Position numbers and translations under genes: made by a program. This document shows, in pieces, positions 32,313 through 41,738 of a stretch of 64,000 bases of DNA. Every line of letters starts with the position of its first letter. The stretch's first letter is position 1. The DNA comes from Bacteroidales bacterium UBA4333 (lineage in GTDB: Bacteria > Bacteroidota > Bacteroidia > Bacteroidales > Paludibacteraceae), in contig DGTP01000004.1 of NCBI GenBank assembly GCA_002394335.1, forward strand, positions 1 to 64,000, in the 5' to 3' direction. The notes beneath the pieces are model-generated. The model saw nothing but the letters and a program-made list of their open reading frames with translations. It ran no database searches and was not told where the DNA came from.

Positions 32313-33001
32313 CAGGGAATAGGAGACATATCCGTTGGATTCTGGCATGTCTGTTGCTCATAGCAGGCCTCGGACGGATGGCGGCACAGCCCCGTTTGCA
32401 TGCGCCGGAGATGTACCTCGGCCTGCACGGAGGTGTGAGTGCCTCCACGATGCTCTTCTCGCCCTCTGTAAGCCATATGTCTTCCCCTTTTACCAATGGT
32501 GTGGTATTGGGCGGAAACGGAGGCTTGGTATTCCGCTATGCCGGGCATAAGGTGTGCGGGTTTCAGGTGGAGTTGAATTATATGCATCGCGGGTGGCGCG
32601 AGCATTCGGAAGAGGCTACGTATGAACGGCATCTGCACTATTTGGAGATACCCTTTCTGACGCATCTTTATTTTGGTAAGAAATCGGTACGTGGATTCTT
32701 TAATCTCGGACCCCAGATAGGCTATTGTGTGGCGGATAAGAGCAGCGGAACAATCTTAGGAGAGGCTACCGATCATCAGTATCAGCCTGTTGATAAGGCG
32801 TTTGATTGGGGAGTGGCTCTGGGAGTGGGGATGTACTATCGCAATGCCAAGGCAGGAGTGTACCAGATAGAGATCCGTGGTAACTATAGCTTGGGAGGCG
32901 TCTTTGGCACCAGAGCGGTGGACTATTACAGCAATGCCAATCCGCTTGATGTGAGTGTGAACTTGGCATGGTTGTTCCCGTTAAATCGCAAATTAAAATA
33001 A
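32309..33001 (+). CDS. PorT-family outer-membrane beta-barrel protein
   Basis: A 230-aa barrel protein starting at GTG 32309, which overlaps the previous stop codon (GTGA). The signal segment WILACLLLIAGLGRMAAQ is followed by alternating beta strands (EMYLGLHGGVSASTMLF, VCGFQVELNYMHRGWRE, YLEIPFLTHLYFGK, GFFNLGPQIGYCV, GVALGVGMYYRN) and an arginine-rich last strand. This architecture is the outer-membrane beta-barrel (PorT/OMP_b-brl_2) fold. It is likely cotranscribed with the LysM protein; whether it is the true T9SS PorT cannot be told by eye. Confidence 0.78.
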   Translation: MTGNRRHIRWILACLLLIAGLGRMAAQPRLHAPEMYLGLHGGVSASTMLFSPSVSHMSSPFTNGVVLGGNGGLVFRYAGHKVCGFQVELNYMHRGWREHSEEATYERHLHYLEIPFLTHLYFGKKSVRGFFNLGPQIGYCVADKSSGTILGEATDHQYQPVDKAFDWGVALGVGMYYRNAKAGVYQIEIRGNYSLGGVFGTRAVDYYSNANPLDVSVNLAWLFPLNRKLK

Positions 33002-33010
33002 ATACTGAAT

Positions 33011-33853
33011 ATGAAAACATTTTATGAAATTCGCTATGCATCTAATCCTGTAGATGCCAAAAACTATGACACAGCGCGTCTGCGCAACGACTTTTTGATC
33101 CCGACACTTTTTGTGGCTGACGAGGTACATATGGTGTACTCGATGTACGACCGCATGATTGTCGGCGGTGCTATGCCGAAGAAGGAGAGCCTGCTTCTTG
33201 AGGCGATAGATCCGCTGAAAGCCCCCTATTTCCTCACCCGTCGCGAGATGGGAATATTCAATGTCGGTGGCAAGGGAAGAGTGATAGCCGGTGATGAGGT
33301 CTTTGACTTGGATTACAAGGAGGCTCTGTATCTCGGCAGAGGCGACCGGGAGGTGAAATTCGAGAGCCTGGATGCCGCTCGTCCGGCATTGTTCTATTTC
33401 AATTCCACTACGGCTCACTGCGCGTATCCGAACAAGAAGGTTACTAAAGAAAACGCTGTGGTAGCGCATATGGGTTCGCTGGAGATGAGCAATGAGCGCG
33501 ATATCAACAAGATGATTGTCAATCAGGTTCTTCCTACCTGCCAACTGCAGATGGGTATGACAGAACTGGCTACCGGTAGTGTCTGGAACACCATGCCGGC
33601 ACATGTGCACAGCCGCCGGATGGAGGCTTATTTCTATTTCGAGGTGCCCGAAGATCAGGCTGTTTGCCATTTTATGGGAGAGGTCGAGGAAACACGCCAT
33701 ATTTGGATGAAAGGAAATCAGGCGGTGCTTTCGCCGGAGTGGTCGATCCATTCTGCTGCAGCTACCCATAACTATACTTTCATCTGGGGAATGGGAGGCG
33801 AAAACCTTGATTATGGAGACCAGGATTTCAGCCTCATAACCGATTTGAAATAA
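33011..33853 (+). CDS. kduI: 5-dehydro-4-deoxy-D-glucuronate isomerase
   Basis: Isomerises 4-deoxy-L-threo-5-hexosulose uronate during pectin and glycosaminoglycan breakdown. The 280-aa cupin enzyme shows MKTFYEIRYASNPVDAKNYD, LTRREMGIFNVGG, the zinc-binding MPAHVHSRRMEAYFYFE and the C-terminal SPEWSIHSAAATHNYTFIWGMGGEN. It sits in a + strand run whose neighbours are not catabolic, so its regulation is unclear. A partner uronate gene, uxaC, begins at 63283. Confidence 0.96.
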   Translation: MKTFYEIRYASNPVDAKNYDTARLRNDFLIPTLFVADEVHMVYSMYDRMIVGGAMPKKESLLLEAIDPLKAPYFLTRREMGIFNVGGKGRVIAGDEVFDLDYKEALYLGRGDREVKFESLDAARPALFYFNSTTAHCAYPNKKVTKENAVVAHMGSLEMSNERDINKMIVNQVLPTCQLQMGMTELATGSVWNTMPAHVHSRRMEAYFYFEVPEDQAVCHFMGEVEETRHIWMKGNQAVLSPEWSIHSAAATHNYTFIWGMGGENLDYGDQDFSLITDLK

Positions 33854-33856
33854 TCG

Positions 33857-34858
33857 ATGCGCACTTTTCTGATCATACGATTGGAAACCTTGGGCAATGT
33901 AGCCATGACGGTTCCGGTGATCTCGTCTTTGTCGAGGCGATATCCGCAGGATAGGTTTGTGGTAGTGGCGAAAAAGGATTTGGGCGCCATGTTTTATGGC
34001 CTGCCTAATGTGGAGTTTTTAGAGGCGAAGTGGAGGCGCTCAAAAGAGAAGATCCGACTCCTTTCGCAACTTGAAGCGATTCATGCGGATGCGGTGTTTG
34101 ATCTGCAGGACAGGTTTTCCACACGGCTCATTTGTGCTTTCCTCAGGCTCTCTGGCGTGAAAGTGTATTCGGTTCGCTATGGGCGTTGGAGCAAGCGCTG
34201 GATGACCCTTGTCGGTGCCAAGAGACGCAAGGCGTTGATGACGGAGTTCGATCGCTACAGGGCTGCTTTTCAGCGCGCGGGACTGGAGACGGATGATGCG
34301 TTCCTCTCTATTCCTGAGAACAAGGAGGCACAAGCTTCGGTGACTTCGCTTTTCGGCGAGAAAAAAGGGCACTGGGTGGGAGTGGCGCCTTTTGCCAAAT
34401 CCAAGTCCAATATGTTGCCCTATAAAGTAACCAAACAGTTGATCCGGAAATTGGCGGAGAAACCCAATACCAGAGTGTTCCTTTTCGGAGCGGGAGCCGT
34501 GGAGTCGGAGATGCTTAGCCAGTGGGCGGGGTTGCACAAGCAGGTGGAGAGTGTGGCAGGCAGATTGAAACTGTCGGAAGAACTGGAACTGATGCGGCGG
34601 CTGGAGTGGATGGTTTGTATGGATTCGGCAAATCAGCATCTCAGTTCGTTGGTAGGGTTGCGCGCAGTCAGTATATGGTGCGGCACACACCCTAAAATCG
34701 GATTTATGGGGTGGAAACAGAACCCTGAAGATATAATTCAGCATAGCGAATTGGCATGCAGACCGTGTACCATGCACGGCACCAACCACTGCCGCTTTTT
34801 CAACTATGCTTGCAAGCAAATAACGTCAAAACAAATAGTAGAACATATTTATGAGTAA
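33857..34858 (+). CDS. Glycosyltransferase family 9 (heptosyltransferase-like)
   Basis: A 333-aa GT-B enzyme of the lipopolysaccharide heptosyltransferase family, which adds core sugars from ADP-heptose to lipid A-core. It shows FLIIRLETLGNVAMTVPVI, the middle DAVFDLQDRFSTRL, WVGVAPFAKSKSNMLPYK and MVCMDSANQHLSSLVGLRAVSIWCGTHP, which places the conserved Asp-Ser near the nucleotide site. The acceptor sugar cannot be read from sequence. Its end overlaps parA by 8 bases. Confidence 0.9.
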   Translation: MRTFLIIRLETLGNVAMTVPVISSLSRRYPQDRFVVVAKKDLGAMFYGLPNVEFLEAKWRRSKEKIRLLSQLEAIHADAVFDLQDRFSTRLICAFLRLSGVKVYSVRYGRWSKRWMTLVGAKRRKALMTEFDRYRAAFQRAGLETDDAFLSIPENKEAQASVTSLFGEKKGHWVGVAPFAKSKSNMLPYKVTKQLIRKLAEKPNTRVFLFGAGAVESEMLSQWAGLHKQVESVAGRLKLSEELELMRRLEWMVCMDSANQHLSSLVGLRAVSIWCGTHPKIGFMGWKQNPEDIIQHSELACRPCTMHGTNHCRFFNYACKQITSKQIVEHIYE

Positions 34859-35615
34859 AATCATTTCATTAGCCAATCAGAAAGGAGGAGTGGGGAAGAC
34901 AACTACCTCTATCAATTTAGCGGCTTCCCTGGCGCACGAGGGCAAGAAAGTGCTCCTGATCGATGCAGACCCGCAAGCCAATGCTTCTTCTGGATTGGGT
35001 GTCGAGGTGAGAGATCTGGACAGCACCATCTACGAGTGCCTGATCAACGGTATCGATCCTCATACAGCCATCATTAAAACAGAGCGAAAGAACCTGAGCA
35101 TCATCCCCAGTCATATTGATCTGGTGGGTGCTGAGATAGAGATGCTTAATATGGATAATCGCGAGACTATCATGCGCCGCATCCTCTCGCAGGTGCGCAA
35201 TGAGTATGATTATATCTTGATTGATTGCTCTCCGTCACTGGGATTGCTTACCGTCAATGCCCTGACAGCAAGCGATAGTGTGATTATTCCTGTTCAGTGC
35301 GAGTTCTTTGCTCTGGAAGGAATTGCCAAACTGCTCAATACCATCAAGATTATCAAATCCCAACTCAACCCGGCTCTGCAGATCGAGGGATTTCTTCTTA
35401 CAATGTATGATAATCGCCTGCGCCTGAGCAATCAGGTGTACGAGGAAGTCAAACGCCATTTCGGGGATCTGGTCTTCAATTCCGTCATCTCGCGCAATGT
35501 GCGTCTGAGCGAAGCGCCCTCGCACGGAAAGAGTGTGCTCGATTATGATGCGCAGAGTAGGGGTGCGCAAAACTATTTGGCACTGGCAAAAGAACTTATT
35601 AAAAGAAGTAAATGA
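34851..35615 (+). CDS. parA: Chromosome-partitioning ATPase ParA/Soj
   Basis: A 254-aa ParA-family ATPase for chromosome segregation. The deviant Walker A motif is LANQKGGVGKTTTSINLAAS (residues 7-26), followed by VLLIDADPQANASSGLG and the Walker B-like YDYILIDCSPSLGLLTVNAL. It is chromosomal Soj-like in length, without an N-terminal helix-turn-helix domain. parB overlaps its stop codon by four bases, and its own start overlaps the glycosyltransferase gene. Confidence 0.97.
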   Translation: MSKIISLANQKGGVGKTTTSINLAASLAHEGKKVLLIDADPQANASSGLGVEVRDLDSTIYECLINGIDPHTAIIKTERKNLSIIPSHIDLVGAEIEMLNMDNRETIMRRILSQVRNEYDYILIDCSPSLGLLTVNALTASDSVIIPVQCEFFALEGIAKLLNTIKIIKSQLNPALQIEGFLLTMYDNRLRLSNQVYEEVKRHFGDLVFNSVISRNVRLSEAPSHGKSVLDYDAQSRGAQNYLALAKELIKRSK

Positions 35616-36448
35616 GTATGAAAAAAATGACAGGACTGGGGCGCGGTTTGGATGCCCTGATAGACACAACGCATGTTGAAACAAGAGGCGGCAGCTCCAT
35701 CTCGGAGGTCGAGTTGAGCCGGATTGTGGCTAACCCCGATCAGCCGCGTCGCAATTTTGATGAAGAGGCGCTCGCTGAGTTGGCTGATTCTATCCGCGAA
35801 CATGGCGTCATTTCGCCCATCACTCTCCGTAGAAATGATGATGGCACCTATATGATCATTGCCGGTGAACGTCGTTTCCGCGCATCCAAACTGGCGGGGT
35901 TGAACTCTATTCCGGCGTATGTCCGTACCGCCAAGGATGAGCAGGTCATGGAGTGGGCGCTCATCGAGAATATCCAGCGGGAGGACTTGGATGCCATCGA
36001 GATTGCCTTGGCTTATCAGCGCCTGATGGATGACTATTCGCTCACACAGGAACGCATGGCGGAACGCGTCGGCAAGAAACGGGCTACCGTCGCTAACTAC
36101 CTGCGTCTGCTCAAACTGCCGGCGGAGATTCAGATCGGCATCAAGGAGAAAAGGATCGACATGGGACATGCGCGTGCCATCTTGGGCTCTAAATCCGCTG
36201 AGCAACAGCTGCAACTCTATCAGCGTATCCTCAAGGAGGGACTTTCGGTACGCAAGGTGGAAGAACTGGTACAGGAAGACTCGCAATCCAAACCGGCTGC
36301 CGCACCACGTAAGACTGCGCCTTATCCGGAACAGCAGAAAGCTCTCTCTATGCTCCTCAACCGGCGTGTCAGAATACAGGATTCGAAAATAGTTATTCCT
36401 TTTGAGAACGAGGATGACCTCGCTCAGCTGTTAAGTCGTATCAGTTGA
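35612..36448 (+). CDS. parB: Chromosome-partitioning protein ParB/Spo0J
   Basis: A 278-aa CTPase/DNA-binding clamp that loads at parS. GLGRGLDALI is the ParA-interacting start. NPDQPRRNFDEEALAELADSI, the CTP-binding GERRFRA and ENIQREDLDAIEIALAYQRL are followed by the helix-turn-helix (LTQERMAERVGKKRATVANYLRLLKL). Three near-by ATGs make the exact start uncertain by a few codons. No convincing parS 16-mer was found in the window. Confidence 0.97.
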   Translation: MSMKKMTGLGRGLDALIDTTHVETRGGSSISEVELSRIVANPDQPRRNFDEEALAELADSIREHGVISPITLRRNDDGTYMIIAGERRFRASKLAGLNSIPAYVRTAKDEQVMEWALIENIQREDLDAIEIALAYQRLMDDYSLTQERMAERVGKKRATVANYLRLLKLPAEIQIGIKEKRIDMGHARAILGSKSAEQQLQLYQRILKEGLSVRKVEELVQEDSQSKPAAAPRKTAPYPEQQKALSMLLNRRVRIQDSKIVIPFENEDDLAQLLSRIS

Positions 36449-37095
36449 AAAAACTCCTGCTCATATTATCTGTGCTGTTTCCGCTACTCATGATGGCGGG
36501 GGAAGTGAAGAATGACACCATTCACTTCATCCCCGATTCTGTGCAGCAGGAACAGTATCGGTATATGATAGACCTGAAACGCAAACCGGACGCTATCAAG
36601 GCGGTATGGCTGGGAGCCATTCTTCCGGGAGCAGGGCAGATATACAACCGCTCGTACTGGAAGTTGCCGATCGTCTATGGCGCTTTGATGGGCTGCGGCT
36701 ACGCGGTGGGGAAAATGCAAGGACGCTACTCGGACTACAAAACGGCATACAAAGATCTTTATCTGGACGATGTGGCTGGCACCGTGAACGAGGCGGATCC
36801 TGCCAAGTCTTATGTCCGACTGCTGCCCGAAGGCTATACCATCGCCCGGATGGGAGGCGTCTCAACGTATATCAACACCCTCAAGAACCGGCAGAGTAAT
36901 TACCGCCGCTATCGGGATTTGTCGGTGGTCGCTACCGTGGCTGTCTATGCTCTCACTCTCATTGATGCATATGTGGATGCGCAGTTGTTTGATTTTGATA
37001 TCTCCGAAGAATTATCAATCAATATTCAGCCGCAAGTGTATTTTGATACCTATACGCAACGAACTACAGAACTAAAATTGGCTATCACGTTCTAA
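36445..37095 (+). CDS. DUF5683 membrane-associated protein
   Basis: A 216-aa protein starting at TTG 36445, which overlaps the parB stop (TTGA). A signal-like segment KKLLLILSVLFPLLMMA precedes the DUF5683 core AVWLGAILPGAGQIYNRSYWKLPIVYGALM, then YSDYKTAYKDLYLDD and a second hydrophobic stretch (LSVVATVAVYALTLIDAYVDAQLFDFDI). A beta-rich C-terminus (SINIQPQVYF) resembles an outer-membrane strand. This family commonly sits between parB and a lytic transglycosylase in Bacteroidales. Function is unknown. Confidence 0.85.
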   Translation: MKKLLLILSVLFPLLMMAGEVKNDTIHFIPDSVQQEQYRYMIDLKRKPDAIKAVWLGAILPGAGQIYNRSYWKLPIVYGALMGCGYAVGKMQGRYSDYKTAYKDLYLDDVAGTVNEADPAKSYVRLLPEGYTIARMGGVSTYINTLKNRQSNYRRYRDLSVVATVAVYALTLIDAYVDAQLFDFDISEELSINIQPQVYFDTYTQRTTELKLAITF

Positions 37096-37982
37096 TGAAA
37101 CGACTCCTATATATAATTGTACTGGCTCTTTGCTCCCTGAACTTGGGGGCGGATGAACTGGTGAAGCAACGCATCAAAGCAATGCAGAAAGAGGTGCCTA
37201 TGGAGTACAATCAGGAGGTCCAGAAGTACATCAGCCGGTATCTCAAAGCCCCCGGAATGATAAGCGACGTACGCGGGCGGGCTCAATACTACTTCCCGAT
37301 TATTGAGAAGATTTTGGAGAAAAACGGAATCCCTCAAGAACTCAAGTACCTTACTTTGGTGGAGTCCAAACTCAATCCGAAAGTCGTCTCCCCGCGTGGC
37401 GCTGCCGGATTATGGCAGTTCATGCCGGCTTCCGGTAAGGCTTTTGGTATGCAGCGGACGGCTTATGTGGACGATCGGCTGGATACCTACCGATCTACTG
37501 AGGCTGCCTGCAAACTCTTGAAACGGCTCTATGGCATGTACGGCGATTGGGCAATAGTGATTGCCGCCTATAACTGCGGTTCGGGTACTATCCGTGGCGC
37601 TATCAAGGCTGCCGGAGGCAAAAAGAATTTCTGGGCGATCTATCCATATCTTCCCAAGCAGACAAGAGTCTATATGCCTATTTTTGTGGCGTATAATTAT
37701 GTGCTGGAGTATGCGGACGAGTATAACATTCCTGTTGCCACGATCTCCAATATGCCTGTCGAGTCGGATACTGTGCATACGACACGGCGATATACAATGC
37801 AGCAGATATCCCGTATCACCGGCACACCGGTAGAGACCGTCCGCCTCCTCAACCCGCAGTACTTGCAGGGCGTCACTCCTGCCGGAAGAGATAATATCAT
37901 TTGTCTACCTGCCGGCAAGGCGGCTAAGTTCCGTTCGCCTAAAGCACAGGAAAATATAGATGAAACAGAAGAAGATGAATAA
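37095..37982 (+). CDS. Membrane-bound lytic transglycosylase (MltD-like)
   Basis: A 295-aa exported muramidase-type enzyme that cleaves peptidoglycan. A signal (MKRLLYIIVLALCSLNLGA) precedes the SLT domain: LKYLTLVESKLNPKVVSPRGAAGLWQFMPASGK contains the catalytic Glu (VES), then YGDWAIVIAAYNCGSGTIRGAI. A C-terminal LysM-like segment (YTMQQISRITGTPVETVRLL...GVTPAGRDNIICLPAG) binds glycan. Its start shares one base with the DUF5683 stop, and the MerR gene begins within its last codons. Confidence 0.93.
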   Translation: MKRLLYIIVLALCSLNLGADELVKQRIKAMQKEVPMEYNQEVQKYISRYLKAPGMISDVRGRAQYYFPIIEKILEKNGIPQELKYLTLVESKLNPKVVSPRGAAGLWQFMPASGKAFGMQRTAYVDDRLDTYRSTEAACKLLKRLYGMYGDWAIVIAAYNCGSGTIRGAIKAAGGKKNFWAIYPYLPKQTRVYMPIFVAYNYVLEYADEYNIPVATISNMPVESDTVHTTRRYTMQQISRITGTPVETVRLLNPQYLQGVTPAGRDNIICLPAGKAAKFRSPKAQENIDETEEDE

Positions 37983-38310
37983 CACCATGCCTGATTCTAA
38001 AATATATTATTCTATCAAAGAAGTCTCGGAGATGACAAACCTGCCATTCTCTACTCTTCGCTATTGGGAGGAGCAGTTCGAGCAGCTTGTCCCGCGGAAA
38101 GACGGACATAATAATCGCTATTACACCAAGGAAAATATCGAGTTCATCAAACGGGTCAAGTATATCCGGGATGAACTCAAAATCACACGGATAGATGCTA
38201 TCCGGCGCGAACTCAAAAACGATTCCCGCCAAGTCGATATGCGTATCCGTGCTACCGAAGCACTGTTGCGTCTTCGTCAGGAATTAGTTGAAATTAGATC
38301 TTATATATAA
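37960..38310 (+). CDS. MerR-family transcriptional regulator
   Basis: A 116-aa DNA-binding protein with the MerR winged-helix (YYSIKEVSEMTNLPFSTLRY, then WEEQFEQLVPRK) and a short helical tail, lacking the metal-binding or large effector domains. It starts with ATG 37960 inside the transglycosylase gene (ATGs at 37975 and 37987 are also possible). Small MerR proteins of this type follow the transglycosylase in many Bacteroidota. Its target is unknown. Confidence 0.9.
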   Translation: MKQKKMNNTMPDSKIYYSIKEVSEMTNLPFSTLRYWEEQFEQLVPRKDGHNNRYYTKENIEFIKRVKYIRDELKITRIDAIRRELKNDSRQVDMRIRATEALLRLRQELVEIRSYI

Positions 38311-38311
38311 T

Positions 38312-40840
38312 ATGAAATCATTTGATTGGAAAAAAATTGCGCCGTATGTGGTGGCGTTGATACTCTTTGTGGGTTTCGCAATGCTGTATTGTTCACCTCA
38401 GTTCCACGGCAAAGTTCTCCTTCAGGGAGATATCAACAATTGGAAGGGAGGCGCCCAGGAAGCCCTCGCTTATTATGAGCAGAACGGCGAACCAACCGGC
38501 TGGACCAACTCTATGTTCAGCGGTATGCCGGCTTATCAGATCACCTATCGTAATTCCACAGGCATGACCACTTCGTTCGTCAGGAATTTCATGGTGAACC
38601 TCTGGGGCGAACCCGTTACGGCAATCCTGCTCTATTTCATTGGGTTCTATATCATGCTTCTTTGCTTTGGTATCAATCCGTGGCTCTCCTTGGCTGGGGC
38701 TTTTGCGTTGGGATTGTCTTCCTATTTCTTTATCATTATTCCCGCCGGACACATGTCCAAGGCATATGCTATCGGTGGCTTGGCTCCCGTCATAGGAGCA
38801 ATATATGCTGTTTTTAGAAAACGCTATTGGCTGGGTGTTCCGGTTTTGCTGGTCTTTGGCAGTTATGCCATTGTGATGCACCCCCAGATGACCTATTATC
38901 TCTTTATGCTCATAGGAGTGATGTGTATTGCCGAGTTATGCATGCATATATATAATAAGGAGTGGAAAGCACTTGGTATTGCCGTGGGGGTGATAGCACT
39001 TTGCTTGGGGGCGATTTTCCTCACCAAACTCTCGTGGTGGGAACTCAATCAGTCGTATGTCAAGGAAACCATGCGTGGAGGACACTCCGAACTCTCGGTC
39101 AATGATACCACTTCCACCTCCAAAGAGGGACTGGATCTCACCTATGCTACCGATTGGAGCTATGGCAAGGCGGAGACTATGACGCTCCTTATCCCCAATT
39201 GGGAAGGTGGTGCCAGCGGATATAATGTCGGCAAGGATTCGCAACTCTGCAAAACACTTCGCCGCCAAGGTGTCCCCAAGCACGATGCCGAGCAGTTCTG
39301 CAAACAAGTGCCTACCTATCATGGAGAGAAAGCCTTTACCAGCGGAGCGGTCTATGTCGGGGCTGTCATATGCTTCCTCTTTCTCTTGGCGTTAATCATC
39401 GTTCCGGGACCCTATAAATGGGCGCTGCTGTTCGCTACGCTGATGTCCATTTTCCTCGCGTGGGGAAAGAACATGATGTGGCTCACAGAGTGGTTCTTCA
39501 ATTATTTCCCGATGTATAATAAGTTCCGTGCTGTGGAGTCTATCCTTATTGTCGCGGAAATCACCATGCCGCTCTTGGCATTCATGGGCATTCAGCGTAT
39601 TGCCGAAGGCAAAGTCGAGTGGAAAAAACTCCGTCTTGGCCTCTTGGTTGCTGGAGCCGTCACGGCCGGATTATGCCTCTATGCGGCATTGTTCGCCGGT
39701 TCGTTTGATATGCATAGCTCCTATGACGAACAATGGACTTCCAAGATGCCCGGATGGCTGGTGGATGCCATCATGGATGAGCGTGTCGCAATGGTGAAAG
39801 CCGATGCTTGGAGAAGTCTCCTTTTTGTCGTCTTGGGATTTGTGCTTACATATTGGTTCGCCTATTCCCATAAGGACAACAATGCCAAACCGGGCGTTAA
39901 TACCGTCTTCTATATAGCGTTGACCCTTCTTGTTCTGGCGGACATGGTTCCGGTTAACCGTCGTTTCTTCGGTGCTGAGGCGTTTGTGCCCAAGCGTGAA
40001 GCCGATAGTTATTTCACGATCCAACCTTATGAGGAACAGATCCTGCAGGACACAACCCTCTATTTCCGTGTCCTTAATCTTACTACCAGCACTTTCAACG
40101 ACTCCCGCACCAGCTATCGTCTCCATTCTATTGGTGGCTATCATGCAGCGAAACTGCGTCGCTACCAGGATCTGATTGAGGCGCATATTATGCCGGAGAT
40201 GAATCCGCTTTACCAGACCATCTTCCGCACGAATGGTTTTGCTATGCCCGATGAGAAGAACGGTGCGGACTATCCGGTGCTCAATATGCTCAATATGCGC
40301 TATGCGGTAGTGGGGCTGCAAGACGGATCTTCTCAGCCGGTTCAGAACCCCTATGCGATGGGCAATGCCTGGTTTGTGGATAATGTGCTGTTTGTCCCGA
40401 CGGCGGATGACGAGAGCGCAGCACTCAATACCATAGATCTGCATCATACGGCAGTGGCGGACGAGACATTCCGTGAACTTCTCACTTGTAAGGCACAACC
40501 CGATTCTGCCGATGCTGTCTCGCTTCTCACTTATGCACCGGACAAACTGGAGTATCAAGTCCGCGTCAAGCACGATCGCGTGGCGGTCTTCTCCGAGGTT
40601 TACTATCCTGACGGATGGCATCTCTATGTGGATGATGTAGAAGTTCCTATTGCCCGTGTAAACTACATATTGCGCGCAGCAGTCATCCCGGCAGGGGAAC
40701 ATTCCCTCCGCATGGAGTTCACCCCGGCAGCGGTGCAACTTGACAAATGGTGTACAGCCGTAGCTGTTCTCTTGATGATAATAGCGCTTTGCGGAATTAC
40801 CTATCCGTTGTGGAAGACTTGGATTAAACGGCAGAAGTAA
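38312..40840 (+). CDS. YfhO-family membrane protein
   Basis: A large 842-aa multi-pass membrane protein, about 12 hydrophobic helices, with the YfhO pattern WTNSMFSGMPAYQITY near the N-terminus and GLSSYFFIIIPAGHMSKAYAIGG. A periplasmic C-terminal domain follows (FSEVYYPDGWHLYVDDVEVP), then a last helix. YfhO proteins are GT-C-like membrane enzymes linked to glycosylation of envelope polymers. The ATG at 38312 is chosen because it lies just after the MerR stop. The last 17 bases overlap the convergent glycosyltransferase gene. Confidence 0.9.
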   Translation: MKSFDWKKIAPYVVALILFVGFAMLYCSPQFHGKVLLQGDINNWKGGAQEALAYYEQNGEPTGWTNSMFSGMPAYQITYRNSTGMTTSFVRNFMVNLWGEPVTAILLYFIGFYIMLLCFGINPWLSLAGAFALGLSSYFFIIIPAGHMSKAYAIGGLAPVIGAIYAVFRKRYWLGVPVLLVFGSYAIVMHPQMTYYLFMLIGVMCIAELCMHIYNKEWKALGIAVGVIALCLGAIFLTKLSWWELNQSYVKETMRGGHSELSVNDTTSTSKEGLDLTYATDWSYGKAETMTLLIPNWEGGASGYNVGKDSQLCKTLRRQGVPKHDAEQFCKQVPTYHGEKAFTSGAVYVGAVICFLFLLALIIVPGPYKWALLFATLMSIFLAWGKNMMWLTEWFFNYFPMYNKFRAVESILIVAEITMPLLAFMGIQRIAEGKVEWKKLRLGLLVAGAVTAGLCLYAALFAGSFDMHSSYDEQWTSKMPGWLVDAIMDERVAMVKADAWRSLLFVVLGFVLTYWFAYSHKDNNAKPGVNTVFYIALTLLVLADMVPVNRRFFGAEAFVPKREADSYFTIQPYEEQILQDTTLYFRVLNLTTSTFNDSRTSYRLHSIGGYHAAKLRRYQDLIEAHIMPEMNPLYQTIFRTNGFAMPDEKNGADYPVLNMLNMRYAVVGLQDGSSQPVQNPYAMGNAWFVDNVLFVPTADDESAALNTIDLHHTAVADETFRELLTCKAQPDSADAVSLLTYAPDKLEYQVRVKHDRVAVFSEVYYPDGWHLYVDDVEVPIARVNYILRAAVIPAGEHSLRMEFTPAAVQLDKWCTAVAVLLMIIALCGITYPLWKTWIKRQK

Positions 40841-41738
40841 AACCGAGTAATCCTTTCGTCACATTTTTTCGGAATGCTACCAGTTTCCATCCTTTCACGG
40901 GGTGGAAACTGATTGTATATAGGCATAGCAAGACGATCGTACCGCCCCATTTGACAGCCTCCGAGAAGAGACGCTTGATATATTTGAACTTGCTGATGGC
41001 GAGAGTCCGTTGCCTTTCGCTGATACCCATCTGGAGCGTCAGACGGTCGAAATACGGCTTCTCCAGTTTGGCTTGCGGAATACAATGGTGGAGTACCGGT
41101 TCCGGCAGATAGAGTATCTGCATGTTGAGCGTGTGCATCTTGTCGAAGATATCCTTCTCCTCCGATCCCATCAAATTACCGCCTTTGCGTCCGAGAGCGG
41201 TGTTGAATCCTCCTACCTGCTCAAACACCTCTTTGCGGTAAGCGGCATTACCGCCGCCCGGATAGCGGCCGCGAGGATATTCACGCACTTTCTCTCCGTA
41301 ATTCATCCAAGCGGTCAGAAGAGCTTTCGTGTATGGTGTCATCCAGTCCGGTTCGGGGGTCTCGTAAAGCGGTTCGATAGGACCGCCGCAGGCCATCGTC
41401 TCCGGGTGCGTGGCAAACCACTCCGCATAAGTCCGCAGATACCACGGATCCACCAATGCATCATCGTCTATATAGACGATAATATCTCCCTTTGCCTCTT
41501 TGATACCGCGGTTCTTGGCGGCAGAGAGACCTTGCTCAGGCTCTGTGGTGTATCGGAATATCACATCGGGATGCGCCGCAGCAAAAGCCTCGCATACTTC
41601 ACGCGTATTATCCGTGCAGTTGTTATCTACCAGAAGTAGCTCATACTCCGTCTTAGCCAAATCATTGGCAGCAATACTCTCCAGGAGTTTGCCTACATAC
41701 CTCGCCCGGTTATATGTGCAGATAATCGCGGTTAACAT
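40824..41738 (-). CDS. Glycosyltransferase family 2
   Basis: A 304-aa GT-A enzyme: TAIICTYNRARYVGKLLESI, LLLVDNNCTDNTREVCEAFA, AKNRGIKEAKGDIIVYIDDD (the metal-binding DDD) and GSEEKDIFDKMHTLN as the acceptor/base region. The C-terminal part is hydrophobic (WGGTIVLLCLYTISFHPVKG), so it is probably membrane-attached. I start at ATG 41738, overlapping the stop of the polyol-phosphate transferase gene by 7 bases. It is the last gene of the surface-glycan cluster (minus strand). Confidence 0.9.
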   Translation of the reverse strand: MLTAIICTYNRARYVGKLLESIAANDLAKTEYELLLVDNNCTDNTREVCEAFAAAHPDVIFRYTTEPEQGLSAAKNRGIKEAKGDIIVYIDDDALVDPWYLRTYAEWFATHPETMACGGPIEPLYETPEPDWMTPYTKALLTAWMNYGEKVREYPRGRYPGGGNAAYRKEVFEQVGGFNTALGRKGGNLMGSEEKDIFDKMHTLNMQILYLPEPVLHHCIPQAKLEKPYFDRLTLQMGISERQRTLAISKFKYIKRLFSEAVKWGGTIVLLCLYTISFHPVKGWKLVAFRKNVTKGLLGFTSAV